A DNA stretch of 64,000 nucleotides from the NCBI RefSeq assembly GCF_900626285.1, contig NZ_LR131148.1:334891-398890 (forward strand). The letters are read 5' to 3'. A model generated the notes under the pieces. It had not been told where the DNA came from, did no database searches, and saw nothing but the letters and a program-made list of their open reading frames with translations. This document shows positions 33,630 through 43,459 of this stretch, piece by piece. The stretch's first letter is position 1; every line of letters starts with the position of its first letter. The DNA is from Intestinimonas massiliensis (ex Afouda et al. 2020). Its GTDB lineage: Bacteria > Bacillota > Clostridia > Oscillospirales > Oscillospiraceae. A program made the position numbers and the translations under genes.

Positions 33630-36173
33630 TTATTCCGCTGTGATGATGGCCTTTTCCCCGTCGGAGGTGGCGTGGATGGCGGAGAGGGGATGGAGGTAGC
33701 TGTCGATGAGCTTGGTGGCAATGTCGTCCTCCAGGTCCTTCTGGATCTGACGGCGCAGGTTGCGGGCGCCGTAGGTCTGGGAGTAGGACTTGCGCACCAG
33801 ATGGTCCAGCAGGGCCTCGTCCCAGGTGAAGGTGATGCCCTTCTCCTTCAGGGTATCCCGCAGCTCACCCAGCATGATGCCGGCGATGGCCTTGAAGTTG
33901 TCCTCGGTGAGCTTGTTGAAGTAGACGATCTCGTCCACCCGGTTGATGAACTCAGGCCGCAGGAAGCTCTCCAGAGCCTTCATGGCCCGCTCCTTGCCCT
34001 GCTCATCCGCAGTGCGGCCGAAGCCCACGGAGCCGGCGGAGGTGCGGGCGTCGCAGCCCGCGTTGGAGGTCATGACGATGACGGTGTTCTCAAAGTTCAC
34101 GTTGCGGCCCTGGGCGTCGGTGATGTGGCCGTCGTCCAGGATCTGCAGCAGGATGTTGAGCACGTCGGGGTGGGCCTTCTCGATCTCGTCGAACAGGATG
34201 ACGCAGTAGGGCTTGCGGCGCACCTTCTCGGTGAGCTGGCCCGCCTCGTCATAGCCCACGTAGCCCGGGGGAGAGCCGATGATCCGGGACACGGCAAACT
34301 TCTCCATGAACTCCGACATATCCAGCCGGATGAGGGATTCAGGGGAGTGGAACATGTCCATGGCCAGCCGCTTCACCAGCTCGGTTTTGCCCACGCCGGT
34401 GGAGCCCACGAAGATGAAGGACACGGGCTTGCGCTTGGAGGCGATGCCCACCCGGCCCCGGCGCACGGCGGCGGCCACGGCGTGGACTGCCTCGTCCTGG
34501 CCGATCAGGTGCTCCTTCAGCCGGTCCTCCAGCTTGGCCAGCCGCTCGTACTCGGCCTCCTGGATCTGGCTGGCGGGGATCTTGGTCCACAGCTCGATGA
34601 CCCGGGCCAGATGCTCCACCGTCAGGGGCGGGGCGCTCTGGGCGTCCAGCCTGCTCAGCTCGTCCTGAAGCTGGATCTCCCGGCTCTTGATGGCGGCCAG
34701 CCGCTCATAGTCCTTGCTGCTGCCCTGGTCGGCCAGCAGCTGGTTCCGCTCCTGAGACAGGTTGTCCAGCTCCTTGCGGAAGTTGGCCTGCCGCCGCTCG
34801 TTGGCCCCCAGGGCCTCGGTGGTGGCGGGGTTGCCCATGAGGGAATCGTGCTCGGCGGTGAGCTTCGCCAGCTCCCGCCGGATCTCGCTCTGGCGGCCCT
34901 CGTTGTTCTTCAGGGCGGTCTGCCGCTTGTAGTCCCGGTCGTTGGCCTCCACCATCAGGTTCTCCCGCTCCTGACCCAGCTTCTCCAGCTCCTTCTTTAC
35001 CTCCACCTCACGGGCCAGAGCCTTGTTGTGGAGGTTCACGTCAGAGCAGGCCTCGTCGATCAGGTCGATGGCCTTGTCGGGCAGATAGCGGTCGGTGATG
35101 TACCGCTCGCTCATGGTCACTGCCAGCCGGCACATTTCCGGGGAGATGGAGACGAAGTGGTACTTCTCATAGTAGGGGGCGATGCCCTGGATGATCTTCA
35201 CGCTGTCCTCGATGGAGGGCTCCTCCACGATGACCGGCTGGAAACGCCGCTCCAGGGCGGAATCCTTCTCGATGTACTTGCGGTACTCGGTGAGGGTGGT
35301 GGCGCCGATGACCTGGATCTCGCCCCGGCTGAGGGCGGGCTTCAGGATGTTGGCGGCGTTCATGGAGCCCTCCGCGTCGCCGGCGCCCACGATGTTGTGG
35401 ACCTCGTCGATGACCAGGATGATGTTGCCCAGCTTCTTGATCTCCTCAATGAGGCCCTTCATCCGGCTCTCAAACTGGCCGCGGAACTGGGTGCCCGCCA
35501 CCAGGGCGGTCAGGTCCAGCAGATAGACCTCCTTGTCCAGCAGCTTGTAGGGCACATCCCGCTGGTAGATCTTCTGCGCCAGACCCTCGGCGATGGCGGT
35601 CTTGCCCACGCCGGGCTCACCGATGAGGCAGGGGTTGTTCTTCTGCCGGCGGTTGAGGATCTGGATGGTGCGCTGGATCTCCTCGTCCCGGCCGATGATC
35701 CGGTCCAGCTTGCCGTCGGCGGCCTTCTGGGTCAGGGAGATGCAGTAGTTCTCCAAAAACTTCCGCTTGGGGGGCTTGTCGCCCTTCTTCTCCTTGTCGC
35801 TCCGGTCCTGGCGGCCGGGGTCCCGCTCCGGCGGCTGGGCCTGGGGATTCTGGGCCGACCCGAACAGCTTGTTCAGGAAGGGGAAGGTGGCGGTCTTGCC
35901 CTCGTCCTCCTCGTCCTGATCCCCGTCCTCGTTGGGGACCAGGCCCTCCATGCCCTCGGCTCCGCCGAAGGCGGACATCATCTCGTTGGTCAGACCCTCC
36001 AGGTCCTCGTCGCTGATGCCCATTTTCTGCATCATATCTTCCACGGGCTTGATGCCCAGCTCTTTGGCGCACTTCAGGCAGAGGCCTTCACTCTTGGTGA
36101 CGCCTCCCTCTATCTTCTGGATGAAAATCACCGCTACGTTCTTGTGGCAGCGAGAACAAAGTGTAGGTTGCAT
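33630..36173 (-). CDS. ClpE-like AAA+ unfoldase with N-terminal zinc finger
   Basis: An 847-residue Clp ATPase. The N-terminus is a McsA/ClpE-type zinc finger with C6, C9, C32 and C35 rather than a double Clp-N domain. Two AAA+ modules follow: D1 with [10 protein letters not shown] and [17 protein letters not shown]2 with [10 protein letters not shown] and [13 protein letters not shown]. Between them is a long coiled coil (about residues 390-530), longer than in typical ClpE or ClpC. The ClpP-docking loop appears as SVGFGRT. It unfolds proteins for degradation by ClpP. GGAG precedes the ATG. No CtsR operator was recognised upstream. ClpC-like naming is also defensible. Confidence 0.9.
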   Translation of the reverse strand: MQPTLCSRCHKNVAVIFIQKIEGGVTKSEGLCLKCAKELGIKPVEDMMQKMGISDEDLEGLTNEMMSAFGGAEGMEGLVPNEDGDQDEEDEGKTATFPFLNKLFGSAQNPQAQPPERDPGRQDRSDKEKKGDKPPKRKFLENYCISLTQKAADGKLDRIIGRDEEIQRTIQILNRRQKNNPCLIGEPGVGKTAIAEGLAQKIYQRDVPYKLLDKEVYLLDLTALVAGTQFRGQFESRMKGLIEEIKKLGNIILVIDEVHNIVGAGDAEGSMNAANILKPALSRGEIQVIGATTLTEYRKYIEKDSALERRFQPVIVEEPSIEDSVKIIQGIAPYYEKYHFVSISPEMCRLAVTMSERYITDRYLPDKAIDLIDEACSDVNLHNKALAREVEVKKELEKLGQERENLMVEANDRDYKRQTALKNNEGRQSEIRRELAKLTAEHDSLMGNPATTEALGANERRQANFRKELDNLSQERNQLLADQGSSKDYERLAAIKSREIQLQDELSRLDAQSAPPLTVEHLARVIELWTKIPASQIQEAEYERLAKLEDRLKEHLIGQDEAVHAVAAAVRRGRVGIASKRKPVSFIFVGSTGVGKTELVKRLAMDMFHSPESLIRLDMSEFMEKFAVSRIIGSPPGYVGYDEAGQLTEKVRRKPYCVILFDEIEKAHPDVLNILLQILDDGHITDAQGRNVNFENTVIVMTSNAGCDARTSAGSVGFGRTADEQGKERAMKALESFLRPEFINRVDEIVYFNKLTEDNFKAIAGIMLGELRDTLKEKGITFTWDEALLDHLVRKSYSQTYGARNLRRQIQKDLEDDIATKLIDSYLHPLSAIHATSDGEKAIITAE

Positions 36174-36268
36174 ATGCTTCAGCTCCTTTTGAGGGACAGG
36201 CTCCCTCGGAGGATTGATTCTAACCCGAAATTATGAACTGGGTATGAATCTTTCGGATTTCTTCTATC

Positions 36269-36991
36269 TTACAGGATGCCGTTCAGCAGGGCAAAGGGAT
36301 TGGCGGACATAAAGAACTTCAGCAGATAGGTCTTTTCCACCGCATCCTGGGGCAGGATGCCCCCGAAGAACTGGAGCAGCCAGGCGGCGATAAACAGGAT
36401 GATGCAGGCCTGGATCAGCCCGAACAGGGCGCCCAGGGTCTTGTTGAGAAAATGCAGGCCGGGCAGCCGGGCCACCAGGTCCAGGGTGTGGCTGATGAGC
36501 TTCCAGGCCACCAGGATGAGCACGAAGCCCACCAGGAAGATGATCAGGTAGGCCGCAGACTGGGCGATGGCTGCCGCCACCTGGGCCGCCGCGCTGGCCG
36601 CCACGGCGGTCATGCCGTCCTCCACCGCCTGATTCACGCTGTCGATCAGGGTCTCATAAAAGCCCATCTCCCGCAGGGCGTTGAGCACGTCCTGGAGGGG
36701 CAGGGTGTCGGGGGAGACCTCCCCGGCGCCGGGGTCGGTCAGGTCGGTCTGAACCTGGCTGTTCTGGATCTGCTCGTTGAGCTGCTCCTCAATGGCGGCG
36801 GCGAACCGGGGTTCCAGCGCGTTGGCCACCATGGGGGACAGGGTGCGGGCGGCAAAGCTGGCGCCCACGAAGGCAACCAGCACCGCCAGCAGGCCGCACA
36901 GGGAGAGCACCAGCCCTCTGTGGGCGCCGATGGCGGCGAAAATGAGGAACACCGCCACGATGATCAGGTCAAGGATGAGAAATGCTGTCAT
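36269..36991 (-). CDS. CvpA family membrane protein
   Basis: A 240-residue protein with four hydrophobic segments: LIIVAVFLIFAAIGAHRGLV at the start, FAARTLSP after the second, and two in the C-terminal half (YLIIFLVGFVLILVAWKLI, LGALFGLIQACIILFIAAWL). This is the CvpA (colicin V production protein) pattern; the family is linked to envelope homeostasis and bile tolerance in other bacteria. A soluble insert of about 85 residues is unusually long. It follows the DUF5711-like gene by 15 bp, likely one operon. Confidence 0.85.
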   Translation of the reverse strand: MTAFLILDLIIVAVFLIFAAIGAHRGLVLSLCGLLAVLVAFVGASFAARTLSPMVANALEPRFAAAIEEQLNEQIQNSQVQTDLTDPGAGEVSPDTLPLQDVLNALREMGFYETLIDSVNQAVEDGMTAVAASAAAQVAAAIAQSAAYLIIFLVGFVLILVAWKLISHTLDLVARLPGLHFLNKTLGALFGLIQACIILFIAAWLLQFFGGILPQDAVEKTYLLKFFMSANPFALLNGIL

Positions 36992-37006
36992 TTGGGTCCT
37001 CCGAAC

Positions 37007-38200
37007 TTACTGGGGTACGTAGATTCTGGCCGAGGTGTTGTCGATGAGCATGACGCTGCCGTCGGACCGCTGGAGCACCTTCTGGGCGCTCTGGGTGCCG
37101 TCCAGGGTGTTGTAGACCTCCAGGTCCTGGTTGTAGATATCCAGCCGGTTGGCGGTCAGCAGGGAGATATAGCGGCCTGAGGCTGAGAGGGAGAGCACCT
37201 GCTCTTCCGTGGGCAGGGAGGCGCGGGTGGTGCCGTCGGAGGAGATCACCCACAGCTCGGCGGAGGTGCCCGCCCGGTATTTGCCCAGCAGCAGCACTGC
37301 GGTGCCGTCACCGTCCAGAGAGAAATTCTTCAGATAAAGTCCATTGTAGTCACAGGTGCCGGATAAAGTGCCGTCGGCGGATACGATGGAGAGGGGGTTC
37401 TCACCCAGGGCCCAGATGCCGCTGCTGTTCCAGCGCAGGGCCAGGATCACGTCGTTTCCCACAGGGCAGGTCCAGTTGGGATCGGCTTCCTCCTCCGTCC
37501 GGTCCAGCTCGTACAGATCCACCCGGCTCTGGAAGGAATCGCCGTCCAGCCCCATGGTGAGCAGAGCCACCGACTTGCTGTCGGGGGCCATGGCCGCATC
37601 CATAACGAACCGGCTGGACAGTTTGAAGCGGATCTGAGGGGCAAAGGAGCTGTCGTACACCGTGACGATGCCCTTATAGCCGCTCTCCTGAGTGACCACC
37701 ACCAACCAGCCCTGGTCGTTCAGGTCGGCGGAGATGATCTGCTGATCCTCGTCCAGAGCCAGGGAGAAAGCCTCCGCCCGGTCCCGGTACACGAACAGGT
37801 CCTGGCCGCCTATGTCGTAGATCAGTGCGGCGTTGCCCGCCACCCGGACCGCCGGAGACTGCATGGATACCGTCTGATTGACATAGATCTGGGCGTTGCC
37901 TGAGTAGAGCCGGATGTTGGTGCCCGAGCACACCAGCAGGTCGCCGTCCAGCACGGCGAAGGTGCTGGAGATGTCGCTGTCGAAGGAGAAGGATTCGCTC
38001 TGGCCGCTCTCGCTGCGCTCCAGGTTCCGGTAGGTGAACCAGCGCTTGATGGAATCGAAATTCAATTTGTCATAGTTGACCACCAGCACCACGGCGCCCA
38101 CTACCAGCGCCAGGGTGACCAGAAAGGTCAGAAAGCGGACGAACAGATTGGGCCGCTTTTTGGGGGGCGGAGCTGTCCGTCCCCGGTTCATCTCGTCCAT
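37007..38200 (-). CDS. DUF5711-like membrane-anchored beta-propeller protein
   Basis: A 397-residue protein: a short basic cytoplasmic head with a proline run (APPPKKRPN), one membrane segment (residues about 24-45), then an extracytoplasmic domain of repeated 40-50-residue units (LLVCSGTNIRLYSGNAQIYV, GWLVVVTQESGYKGIVTVYD, SVALLTMGLDGD) with beta-propeller character. This matches the DUF5711 family of Clostridia, function unknown. It lies between truA and cvpA; no catalytic motif is visible. Confidence 0.8.
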   Translation of the reverse strand: MDEMNRGRTAPPPKKRPNLFVRFLTFLVTLALVVGAVVLVVNYDKLNFDSIKRWFTYRNLERSESGQSESFSFDSDISSTFAVLDGDLLVCSGTNIRLYSGNAQIYVNQTVSMQSPAVRVAGNAALIYDIGGQDLFVYRDRAEAFSLALDEDQQIISADLNDQGWLVVVTQESGYKGIVTVYDSSFAPQIRFKLSSRFVMDAAMAPDSKSVALLTMGLDGDSFQSRVDLYELDRTEEEADPNWTCPVGNDVILALRWNSSGIWALGENPLSIVSADGTLSGTCDYNGLYLKNFSLDGDGTAVLLLGKYRAGTSAELWVISSDGTTRASLPTEEQVLSLSASGRYISLLTANRLDIYNQDLEVYNTLDGTQSAQKVLQRSDGSVMLIDNTSARIYVPQ

Positions 38201-38233
38201 TGTATGCTCCTCACCGGGATTTATGCGGACGGC

Positions 38234-38983
38234 TTACAGCACGTCCTCGTTGTACCACAGCTTCGTCATGTACAGTCCGCCCGCGGGGACCGTAGGTCCG
38301 GCGGCCGTCCGGTTTTTGCCCTCCAGGATGGCGGGCACGTCGTCGGGGGAGAACTTCCCGTCGGCGGCGTAGACGCAGGTGCCCACCATGGCCCGCACCA
38401 TGTTGTACAAGAAGCCGTTGGCGCACACCTTACATTGGATGATATCGCCGCTGCGGGAAATGTCGAAGTAGTACACCGTCCGCACCGTGGTGCGGGTCTC
38501 GGTGCCCACCGACCGGACGGCGGCAAAGTCGTGGGTGCCCACAAAGTGGGAGGCCGCCCGCTGCATCACATTCTCGTCCAGATGCTTGGGGTAGAACCAG
38601 GCCCGGTCCACATAGAAGGCGTTGCGGATGTGGGAGTTGTAGATGCGGTAGGTGTACTCCTTTTTCAGACAGGAGCCGATGGCGTTGAACTCCTCCGGCA
38701 CCTCGGTGGCCTTCACCACCACGATGTCGTCGGGCAGCCGGGTGTTCACCGCCAGGGGCAGCCGGTCGCAGGGGATGCGGGAGGTGGTGCGGAAGTTGGC
38801 CACGTAGGTCTCCGCGTGGACCCCCGCGTCGGTGCGGCCCGCCCCGGTGCATTTCACCGGGTGGCCCACCACCGTGGCCAGGGCCTTTTCCAGGGTCTCC
38901 GCCACGGAAACCGCATTCTTCTGCACCTGCCAGCCGTGGTAGGCGGTGCCCACATACATCAGTTTTAACGCGATATTTCTCAT
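38234..38983 (-). CDS. truA: tRNA pseudouridine(38-40) synthase TruA
   Basis: A 249-residue enzyme that makes pseudouridine at positions 38-40 of the tRNA anticodon arm. The catalytic aspartate is in GAGRTDAGVHA (about residue 53); other family motifs are YHGWQVQ, YTYRIYNS and CANGFLYNMVRAMVGT. Length is normal. It is 23 bp after ecfT on the same strand, the conserved ecfA1-ecfA2-ecfT-truA order of Firmicutes. Confidence 0.96.
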   Translation of the reverse strand: MRNIALKLMYVGTAYHGWQVQKNAVSVAETLEKALATVVGHPVKCTGAGRTDAGVHAETYVANFRTTSRIPCDRLPLAVNTRLPDDIVVVKATEVPEEFNAIGSCLKKEYTYRIYNSHIRNAFYVDRAWFYPKHLDENVMQRAASHFVGTHDFAAVRSVGTETRTTVRTVYYFDISRSGDIIQCKVCANGFLYNMVRAMVGTCVYAADGKFSPDDVPAILEGKNRTAAGPTVPAGGLYMTKLWYNEDVL

Positions 38984-39006
38984 AAAGCCTTAACGTCCAG
39001 TTGTTT

Positions 39007-39819
39007 TTAGAATCCGTAATGGCCCAGCACGCCGATGACCACGCACAGAAGGATGGACAGCACCAGGGCGGCGATGTCTGTGCCGGTCAGCTTCAGCTGG
39101 CGCATACGGGTACGGCCCTCGCCGCCGTGGTAGCAGCGGCACTCCATGGCCACCGCCAGCTCGTCGGCCCGGCGGAAGGCGGAGATGAACAGAGGCACCA
39201 GCAGGGGCACCAGGGCCCGGGCCCGCTGGAGCAGGTTGCCCGACTCGAAGTCGGCGCCCCGGGCCTTCTGGGCGGACATGATCTTGTCGGTCTCCTCAAT
39301 GAGGGTGGGGATGAACCGCAGGGCGATGGACATCATCATGGACAGCTCATGGACGGGTACCTTGATGGCCTTCAGAGGCCCCATCAGCCGCTCCAGGGCG
39401 TCGGTGAGCTGGATGGGGGAGGTGGTGTAGGTCAGCAGGAAGGTGCAGGTGATGAGCATGGCGATGCGCAGCACCATGGCGCAGGCCGCCCACACGCCCT
39501 CGGGGTAGATGGTGAACACCCAGAAGGAGACCAGAGGCTCTCCCTGGCCGGGGGTGTAGAACAGGTTGAGCAGGCCGGTGATGACCACGATGATGAGGAT
39601 GGGCTTCATGCCCCGCAGGATGCTCTTCAGTCCGATCCTGGATACGGCGATGAGGGCGGCCAGCAGCACCAGCAGAACGGCGTAGCTCACCAGCCACTTG
39701 GCCAGGAACAGGGCCACGATATAGGCGATGGTGCCGATGATCTTCACCCGGGGATCCAGCCGGTGAATAATGGTGGTGCCGGGGAAGTACTGGCCCAGGG
39801 TAATGTCTTTCAGTGCCAC
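39007..39819 (-). CDS. ecfT: ECF transporter transmembrane component EcfT
   Basis: A 270-residue membrane protein with about five segments and the coupling-helix motifs MALRFIPTLIEE and ARGADF near residues 170-190, which carry the arginines that touch the ATPases. EcfT joins EcfA1-EcfA2 to interchangeable vitamin-binding S components. RibU (16542-17162) is a likely client within this window. It directly follows ecfA2. Confidence 0.95.
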   Translation of the reverse strand: MALKDITLGQYFPGTTIIHRLDPRVKIIGTIAYIVALFLAKWLVSYAVLLVLLAALIAVSRIGLKSILRGMKPILIIVVITGLLNLFYTPGQGEPLVSFWVFTIYPEGVWAACAMVLRIAMLITCTFLLTYTTSPIQLTDALERLMGPLKAIKVPVHELSMMMSIALRFIPTLIEETDKIMSAQKARGADFESGNLLQRARALVPLLVPLFISAFRRADELAVAMECRCYHGGEGRTRMRQLKLTGTDIAALVLSILLCVVIGVLGHYGF

Positions 39820-40683
39820 TTAACCCACCGCCCTTCCGAGTTTGGCCAAAATGGCGTCCCTGGCCTGCTGGATGGTGTACACCGAGGGGTCGATGTCCAC
39901 CCCCATGCTTTTCAGACGGTGGAACACCCGGGTCATGGCGGGCACGCCCAGGCCCATCTTTTCCAGCTCGTCCCCGTGGGCGAATACCTCCCGGGGGGTG
40001 CCGGAGAAGGGGATCCTGGCGTCGTTGACCACCACGATCCGGTCCACTGTCCGGGCCATCTCCTCCATGGAGTGGGAGACGATGATGATAGTGGCGTTCT
40101 TGGCCGCGTGATAGTCGTGGATGTTGCCCAGAATGGCCTCCACGCCCACCGGGTCCAGACCGGCGGTGGGCTCGTCCAGAATGAGCACCGAGGGCTCCAT
40201 GGCGATGACGCCGGCGATGGCCACCCGGCGCTTCTGGCCGCCGGACAGCTCAAAGGGGGACTTTTCCAGGATCTCGTCCTTCAGACCCACGAACTGAGCG
40301 GCCTGCCGCACCCGGCGGTCGATCTCCCCCTCGTCCAGGCCCATGTTCCGGGGGCCGAAGGAGATGTCCTTGTATACCGTCTCCTCAAAGAGCTGGTACT
40401 CCGGGTACTGGAACACCAGACCCACCTGGAAGCGGGTCTGGCGGGTGCGCTCCTTGGTCTCCCAGATGTCCTTGCCCTCGAACAGGACCTGCCCGGAGGT
40501 GGGCTTGAGCAGGCCGTTGAGATGCTGGATCAGGGTGGATTTGCCAGAGCCGGTGTGGCCGATGATGCCCAGGTACTCCCCGCGGTAGGCGGTGAAGTCC
40601 ACGTCCACCAGAGCCCCGTGCTCAAAGGGGGTGCCGGCGGAGTAGATGTGGCTCAGATGCCGGGTCTCAATAATCGGTTCCAA
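39820..40683 (-). CDS. ecfA2: ECF transporter ATP-binding protein EcfA2
   Basis: A 287-residue ATPase: Walker A GHTGSGKST, Q-loop VFQYPEYQLFEET, signature LSGGQKRRVAIAG, Walker B VLILDEPTAGLDP, H-loop VSHSM. The FEETV sequence after the Q-loop and the GGQKRR signature mark the A2 subunit. It pairs with EcfA1 encoded 36 bp upstream to power vitamin uptake. Confidence 0.95.
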   Translation of the reverse strand: MEPIIETRHLSHIYSAGTPFEHGALVDVDFTAYRGEYLGIIGHTGSGKSTLIQHLNGLLKPTSGQVLFEGKDIWETKERTRQTRFQVGLVFQYPEYQLFEETVYKDISFGPRNMGLDEGEIDRRVRQAAQFVGLKDEILEKSPFELSGGQKRRVAIAGVIAMEPSVLILDEPTAGLDPVGVEAILGNIHDYHAAKNATIIIVSHSMEEMARTVDRIVVVNDARIPFSGTPREVFAHGDELEKMGLGVPAMTRVFHRLKSMGVDIDPSVYTIQQARDAILAKLGRAVG

Positions 40684-40719
40684 ATGACTTCATTCCTTTA
40701 TTATGGTGGTACATGCCCC

Positions 40720-41583
40720 TTAAGCCGGGGTCACGTCCTTGGTGAGCAATTTGGCCAGAACAGCGGCGCACTCCTCATCGCTGAGGGCGTCCAGGGGCAC
40801 GTCCACCCCAGCCTGGCGCAGCTCCCACAAGAGCTCGGTGGTCTCAGGCACGGTCAGGCCCACGGCCTTCAGTTCCTCCACCCGCTGGAACACGTCCCGG
40901 GGAGCGCCGTCGGCGATGACCTTGCCCTTGGCCATGACCACCAGCCGGTCGGCCTGGGCGGCCTCGTCCATGTGGTGGGTGATGAGCACCACCGTCACCC
41001 CGGAGGTGCGGTTGAGCTCCTTGATGGTCTTTAATACCTCCGAGCGGCCGATGGGGTCCAGCATGGCGGTGGGCTCGTCCAGCACGATGCACCGGGGCCG
41101 CATGGCGATGACGCCGGCAATGGCTACCCGCTGCTTCTGACCGCCGGAGAGCAGGTGAGGGGCGTGTTCCCGGTACTCGTACATCCCAACGGCCTTCAGC
41201 GCGTCATCCACCCGGCGGCGGATCTCCTCCGGGGGTACCCCCAGATTCTCCGGGGCGAAGGCCACATCCTCCTCCACCACGTTGGCCACGATCTGGTTGT
41301 CCGGGTTCTGGAACACCATGCCCACCGTGCGGCGGATGTCCAGCAGCTTGTCCTCGTCGGCGGTGTCCATGCCGTCCACGTATACCTTCCCGCCGGTGGG
41401 CAGGAGGATGGCGTTCATATGCTTGGCCAGGGTGGATTTGCCCGAGCCGTTGTGGCCCAGCACCGCCACGAAGGAGCCGGCCTCGATCTCCAGGTCCACC
41501 CCATCCAGCACCACAGGGGCGGGAATGGTCTCCTCCTGATAGGAGAAGTGCAGATCCTGGGTTTTCAGAATCGTATTGCTCAT
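40720..41583 (-). CDS. ecfA1: ECF transporter ATP-binding protein EcfA1
   Basis: A 287-residue ATPase: Walker [11 protein letters not shown]-loop [20 protein letters not shown] (the A1 hallmark), signature [13 protein letters not shown], Walker [15 protein letters not shown]-loop ITHHM. It is the first gene of the energizing module, 30 bp after the methyltransferase stop. In most Firmicutes this module follows ribosomal protein genes; here a methyltransferase gene stands in that place. Confidence 0.95.
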   Translation of the reverse strand: MSNTILKTQDLHFSYQEETIPAPVVLDGVDLEIEAGSFVAVLGHNGSGKSTLAKHMNAILLPTGGKVYVDGMDTADEDKLLDIRRTVGMVFQNPDNQIVANVVEEDVAFAPENLGVPPEEIRRRVDDALKAVGMYEYREHAPHLLSGGQKQRVAIAGVIAMRPRCIVLDEPTAMLDPIGRSEVLKTIKELNRTSGVTVVLITHHMDEAAQADRLVVMAKGKVIADGAPRDVFQRVEELKAVGLTVPETTELLWELRQAGVDVPLDALSDEECAAVLAKLLTKDVTPA

Positions 41584-41613
41584 AGTATGATACCTCTCAA
41601 TATGGGGCGGACG

Positions 41614-42480
41614 TTACAACGCCGCCGTCCAGCGCCCGGTGGCGCCGCAGGGCAGCGCCAGCCCGGTGGCGGTCACCGGCAGGCCCAGCTCCTGGCTGTC
41701 GGTGTGTCCGCCGTGATGCCGGGCCACCAGGGTCTCCAGCAGATAGGTGAGCACCGAGGGGGCCAGGCCTGTGGTGTAGGAATTGATGAGGAAGAACAGG
41801 GGATTGTCGCTGAGCACCCGGGTCACCAGCTCCACGAAGGGGAACAGGTTTTCCTCCAGCTTCCAGATCTCACCGGAGGGACCCCGGCCATAGGAGGGGG
41901 GGTCCATGATGACCGCATCATACCGGCGGCCCCGGCGGATCTCCCGCTCCACGAACTTGCCGCAGTCGTCCACGATCCAGCGGATGGGGGCGTCCTCCAG
42001 CCCGGAGCTCCTGGCGTTCTCCCTGGCCCAGCTCACCATGCCCCGGGCGGCGTCCACGTGACACACGCTGGCCCCCGCCGCGGCGCAGGCCACGCTGGCC
42101 CCGCCGGTGTAGGCGAACAGGTTGAGCACGCTGATGGGCCGTCCGGCGGAGCGGATGCGCTCCATGGCGAAGTCCCAGTTGGCGGCCTGTTCGGGGAACA
42201 GGCCGGTGTGCTTGAAATTCATGGGCTTGATGTTGAAGGTCAGGCCCTTGTACCCCAGGGTCCACCGCTCCGGCAGGTCCTTTTTCACCCACTGGCCGCC
42301 GCCGGTGGAGGAGCGCTGATACCGGGCGTCGTGCTTCCGCCAGCCGGGGTGCCTGCCCTCCGGCCGCCAGATGGCCTGGGGATCAGGCCGCACCAGGGTG
42401 TATTTTCCCCACCGCTCCAGCCGCTCTCCGCCGCCGCAGTCCAGCAGTTCGTAGTCCTTCCATCCGTCTGAGATCCACAT
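41614..42480 (-). CDS. class I SAM-dependent methyltransferase (RlmI/RlmK-like)
   Basis: A 288-residue enzyme from the start at MWISDGW (42480). SAM-binding motif I is LNLFAYTGGASVACA, with the acidic residue in CHVDAARGMVSWA; the catalytic-type motif is MDPPSYGRGP. These match the rRNA m5C/m2G methyltransferase-like family, though the N-terminal PUA domain of RlmI is missing. The ATG at 42480 has GGTGGGG upstream; earlier ATGs lie at the predicted transcription start and would be leaderless. The target RNA is unknown. It is first in the ecf-truA direction. Confidence 0.82.
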   Translation of the reverse strand: MWISDGWKDYELLDCGGGERLERWGKYTLVRPDPQAIWRPEGRHPGWRKHDARYQRSSTGGGQWVKKDLPERWTLGYKGLTFNIKPMNFKHTGLFPEQAANWDFAMERIRSAGRPISVLNLFAYTGGASVACAAAGASVCHVDAARGMVSWARENARSSGLEDAPIRWIVDDCGKFVEREIRRGRRYDAVIMDPPSYGRGPSGEIWKLEENLFPFVELVTRVLSDNPLFFLINSYTTGLAPSVLTYLLETLVARHHGGHTDSQELGLPVTATGLALPCGATGRWTAAL

Positions 42481-42519
42481 AGTTTTCAACCCCACCGTAC
42501 TTCTTGTCATAATCATCCC

Positions 42520-42548
42520 ATTATATCATCTGCATTCCACTCAGTCAA
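42520..42548 (-). promoter_or_regulatory. near-consensus promoter for the methyltransferase-ecf operon
   Basis: Minus strand -35 TTGACT (42548-42543), 17-bp spacer, consensus -10 TATAAT (42525-42520). It overlaps the region of the divergent promoter for the DivIVA-like gene. Confidence 0.85.
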
Positions 42549-42561
42549 TGTGAAGAAAGAA

Positions 42562-42590
42562 TTGTGTTATGGCGAAATCTGTGATAAAAT
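42562..42590 (+). promoter_or_regulatory. promoter for the DivIVA-like gene
   Basis: -35 TTGTGT (42562-42567), 17-bp spacer, -10 TAAAAT (42585-42590), leaving a leader of about 60 nt. Confidence 0.6.
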
Positions 42591-42655
42591 ACCTTCAAAG
42601 AATGCCCTCCCGGCGGTTGGCCGGTGGAGAAAACGAGAGAAATGGGGTTGCCACT

Positions 42656-43360
42656 ATGAGCGACACAGAGCTTCAGTTCCGGACGGCGGCTTTCGGCGGC
42701 TTTCAGAAGCAGGATGTGCTGAATTATATTGAATCTTCCAACCAGTCCCACCGGGAGAAGGTGGAGGAGCTGACCCGTGAGCTGGAGGAAGCCCGGAAGG
42801 CCCGGGCCGACCTGGAGGCGGAGCAGGCCCAGGCCAAAGAGCAGGCTCAGGCTGAGGACGAGACCGTCCAGCGGCTGGAAGGGGAACTGGAGGAGGCCAA
42901 AAGCCAGGCGGAGGACCTGAAGGGCCGTCTGGAGACCGCGGAGGCGGAGCTGGCCCGGGTGCAGGCGGCTCTGGCGGAGGCGGAGAGCAAGCTGGCCCAG
43001 GCGGAGCCTGCGGCCCAGGCCTATGAGAAGGTAAAGGACCGCACCGCCGGCATCGAGCTGGAGGCCCACTGCCGGGCCCAGGCGGTGCAGGCCGAGGCGG
43101 AGGAGCGGGTGGAGAAGGCCCGCCAGGATCTGGAGCAGTGGCTGAACAAGGTGCGCAAGAGCTATGAGGACCTGCGCACCGATATGGACGCCACCATTTC
43201 CCACACCACCGGAGAGCTGGAGCGGGTGCGGGCCATGCTGGAGGAAGTCACCAACCGGTTCTGTGCCCAGGACGAGCGGCTGGAGAAGATGGTCCAGTCC
43301 TGTATCGGGGAGCACAAGGCCCCCGACCCCCTTCCCCTGGAAGATCAGAAGAAGGCATAA
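42656..43360 (+). CDS. DivIVA-like coiled-coil protein
   Basis: A 234-residue protein starting MSDTELQFRTAAFGGFQKQD. The FGGFQKQDVLNYIE segment resembles the DivIVA lipid-binding N-terminus (the FxxxxFGYDxxEVDxFL pattern), and the rest is almost entirely coiled coil with Glu/Ala/Gln heptads to about residue 215. DivIVA-type proteins bind curved membranes at poles and septa. ATG 42656 was chosen because the conserved domain starts there; an earlier in-frame ATG lies between the promoter boxes. The gene is monogenic, with an IS element inserted just downstream. Confidence 0.75.
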   Translation: MSDTELQFRTAAFGGFQKQDVLNYIESSNQSHREKVEELTRELEEARKARADLEAEQAQAKEQAQAEDETVQRLEGELEEAKSQAEDLKGRLETAEAELARVQAALAEAESKLAQAEPAAQAYEKVKDRTAGIELEAHCRAQAVQAEAEERVEKARQDLEQWLNKVRKSYEDLRTDMDATISHTTGELERVRAMLEEVTNRFCAQDERLEKMVQSCIGEHKAPDPLPLEDQKKA

Positions 43361-43413
43361 GAAAAACCCCGGCGCGTCATTTGAACAGGTCCAGTAAAAA
43401 CGGACAGTGACAA

Positions 43414-43456
43414 AAGGCCCCCTGATGTAGGAAAATAGACTACATCAGGGGGCCTT
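43414..43456 (+). promoter_or_regulatory. 17-bp hairpin sequestering the transposase ribosome binding site
   Basis: AAGGCCCCCTGATGTAG (43414-43430) pairs perfectly with CTACATCAGGGGGCCTT (43440-43456). The AGGGGG in the second arm (43447-43452) is the ribosome binding site for orfA, seven bases before its ATG. Transcripts entering from outside would fold and block translation. Confidence 0.85.
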
Positions 43457-43459
43457 GTC

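Noticed and set aside
33672..36236. An 854-codon plus-strand frame opposite the ClpE-like gene
   Set aside because: Full-length antisense shadow rich in Leu, Val, Gly and His; the sense strand has all AAA+ motifs.
39001..41034. A 677-codon plus-strand frame opposite ecfT, ecfA2 and ecfA1
   Set aside because: Crosses three intact sense genes and has no recognisable domain.
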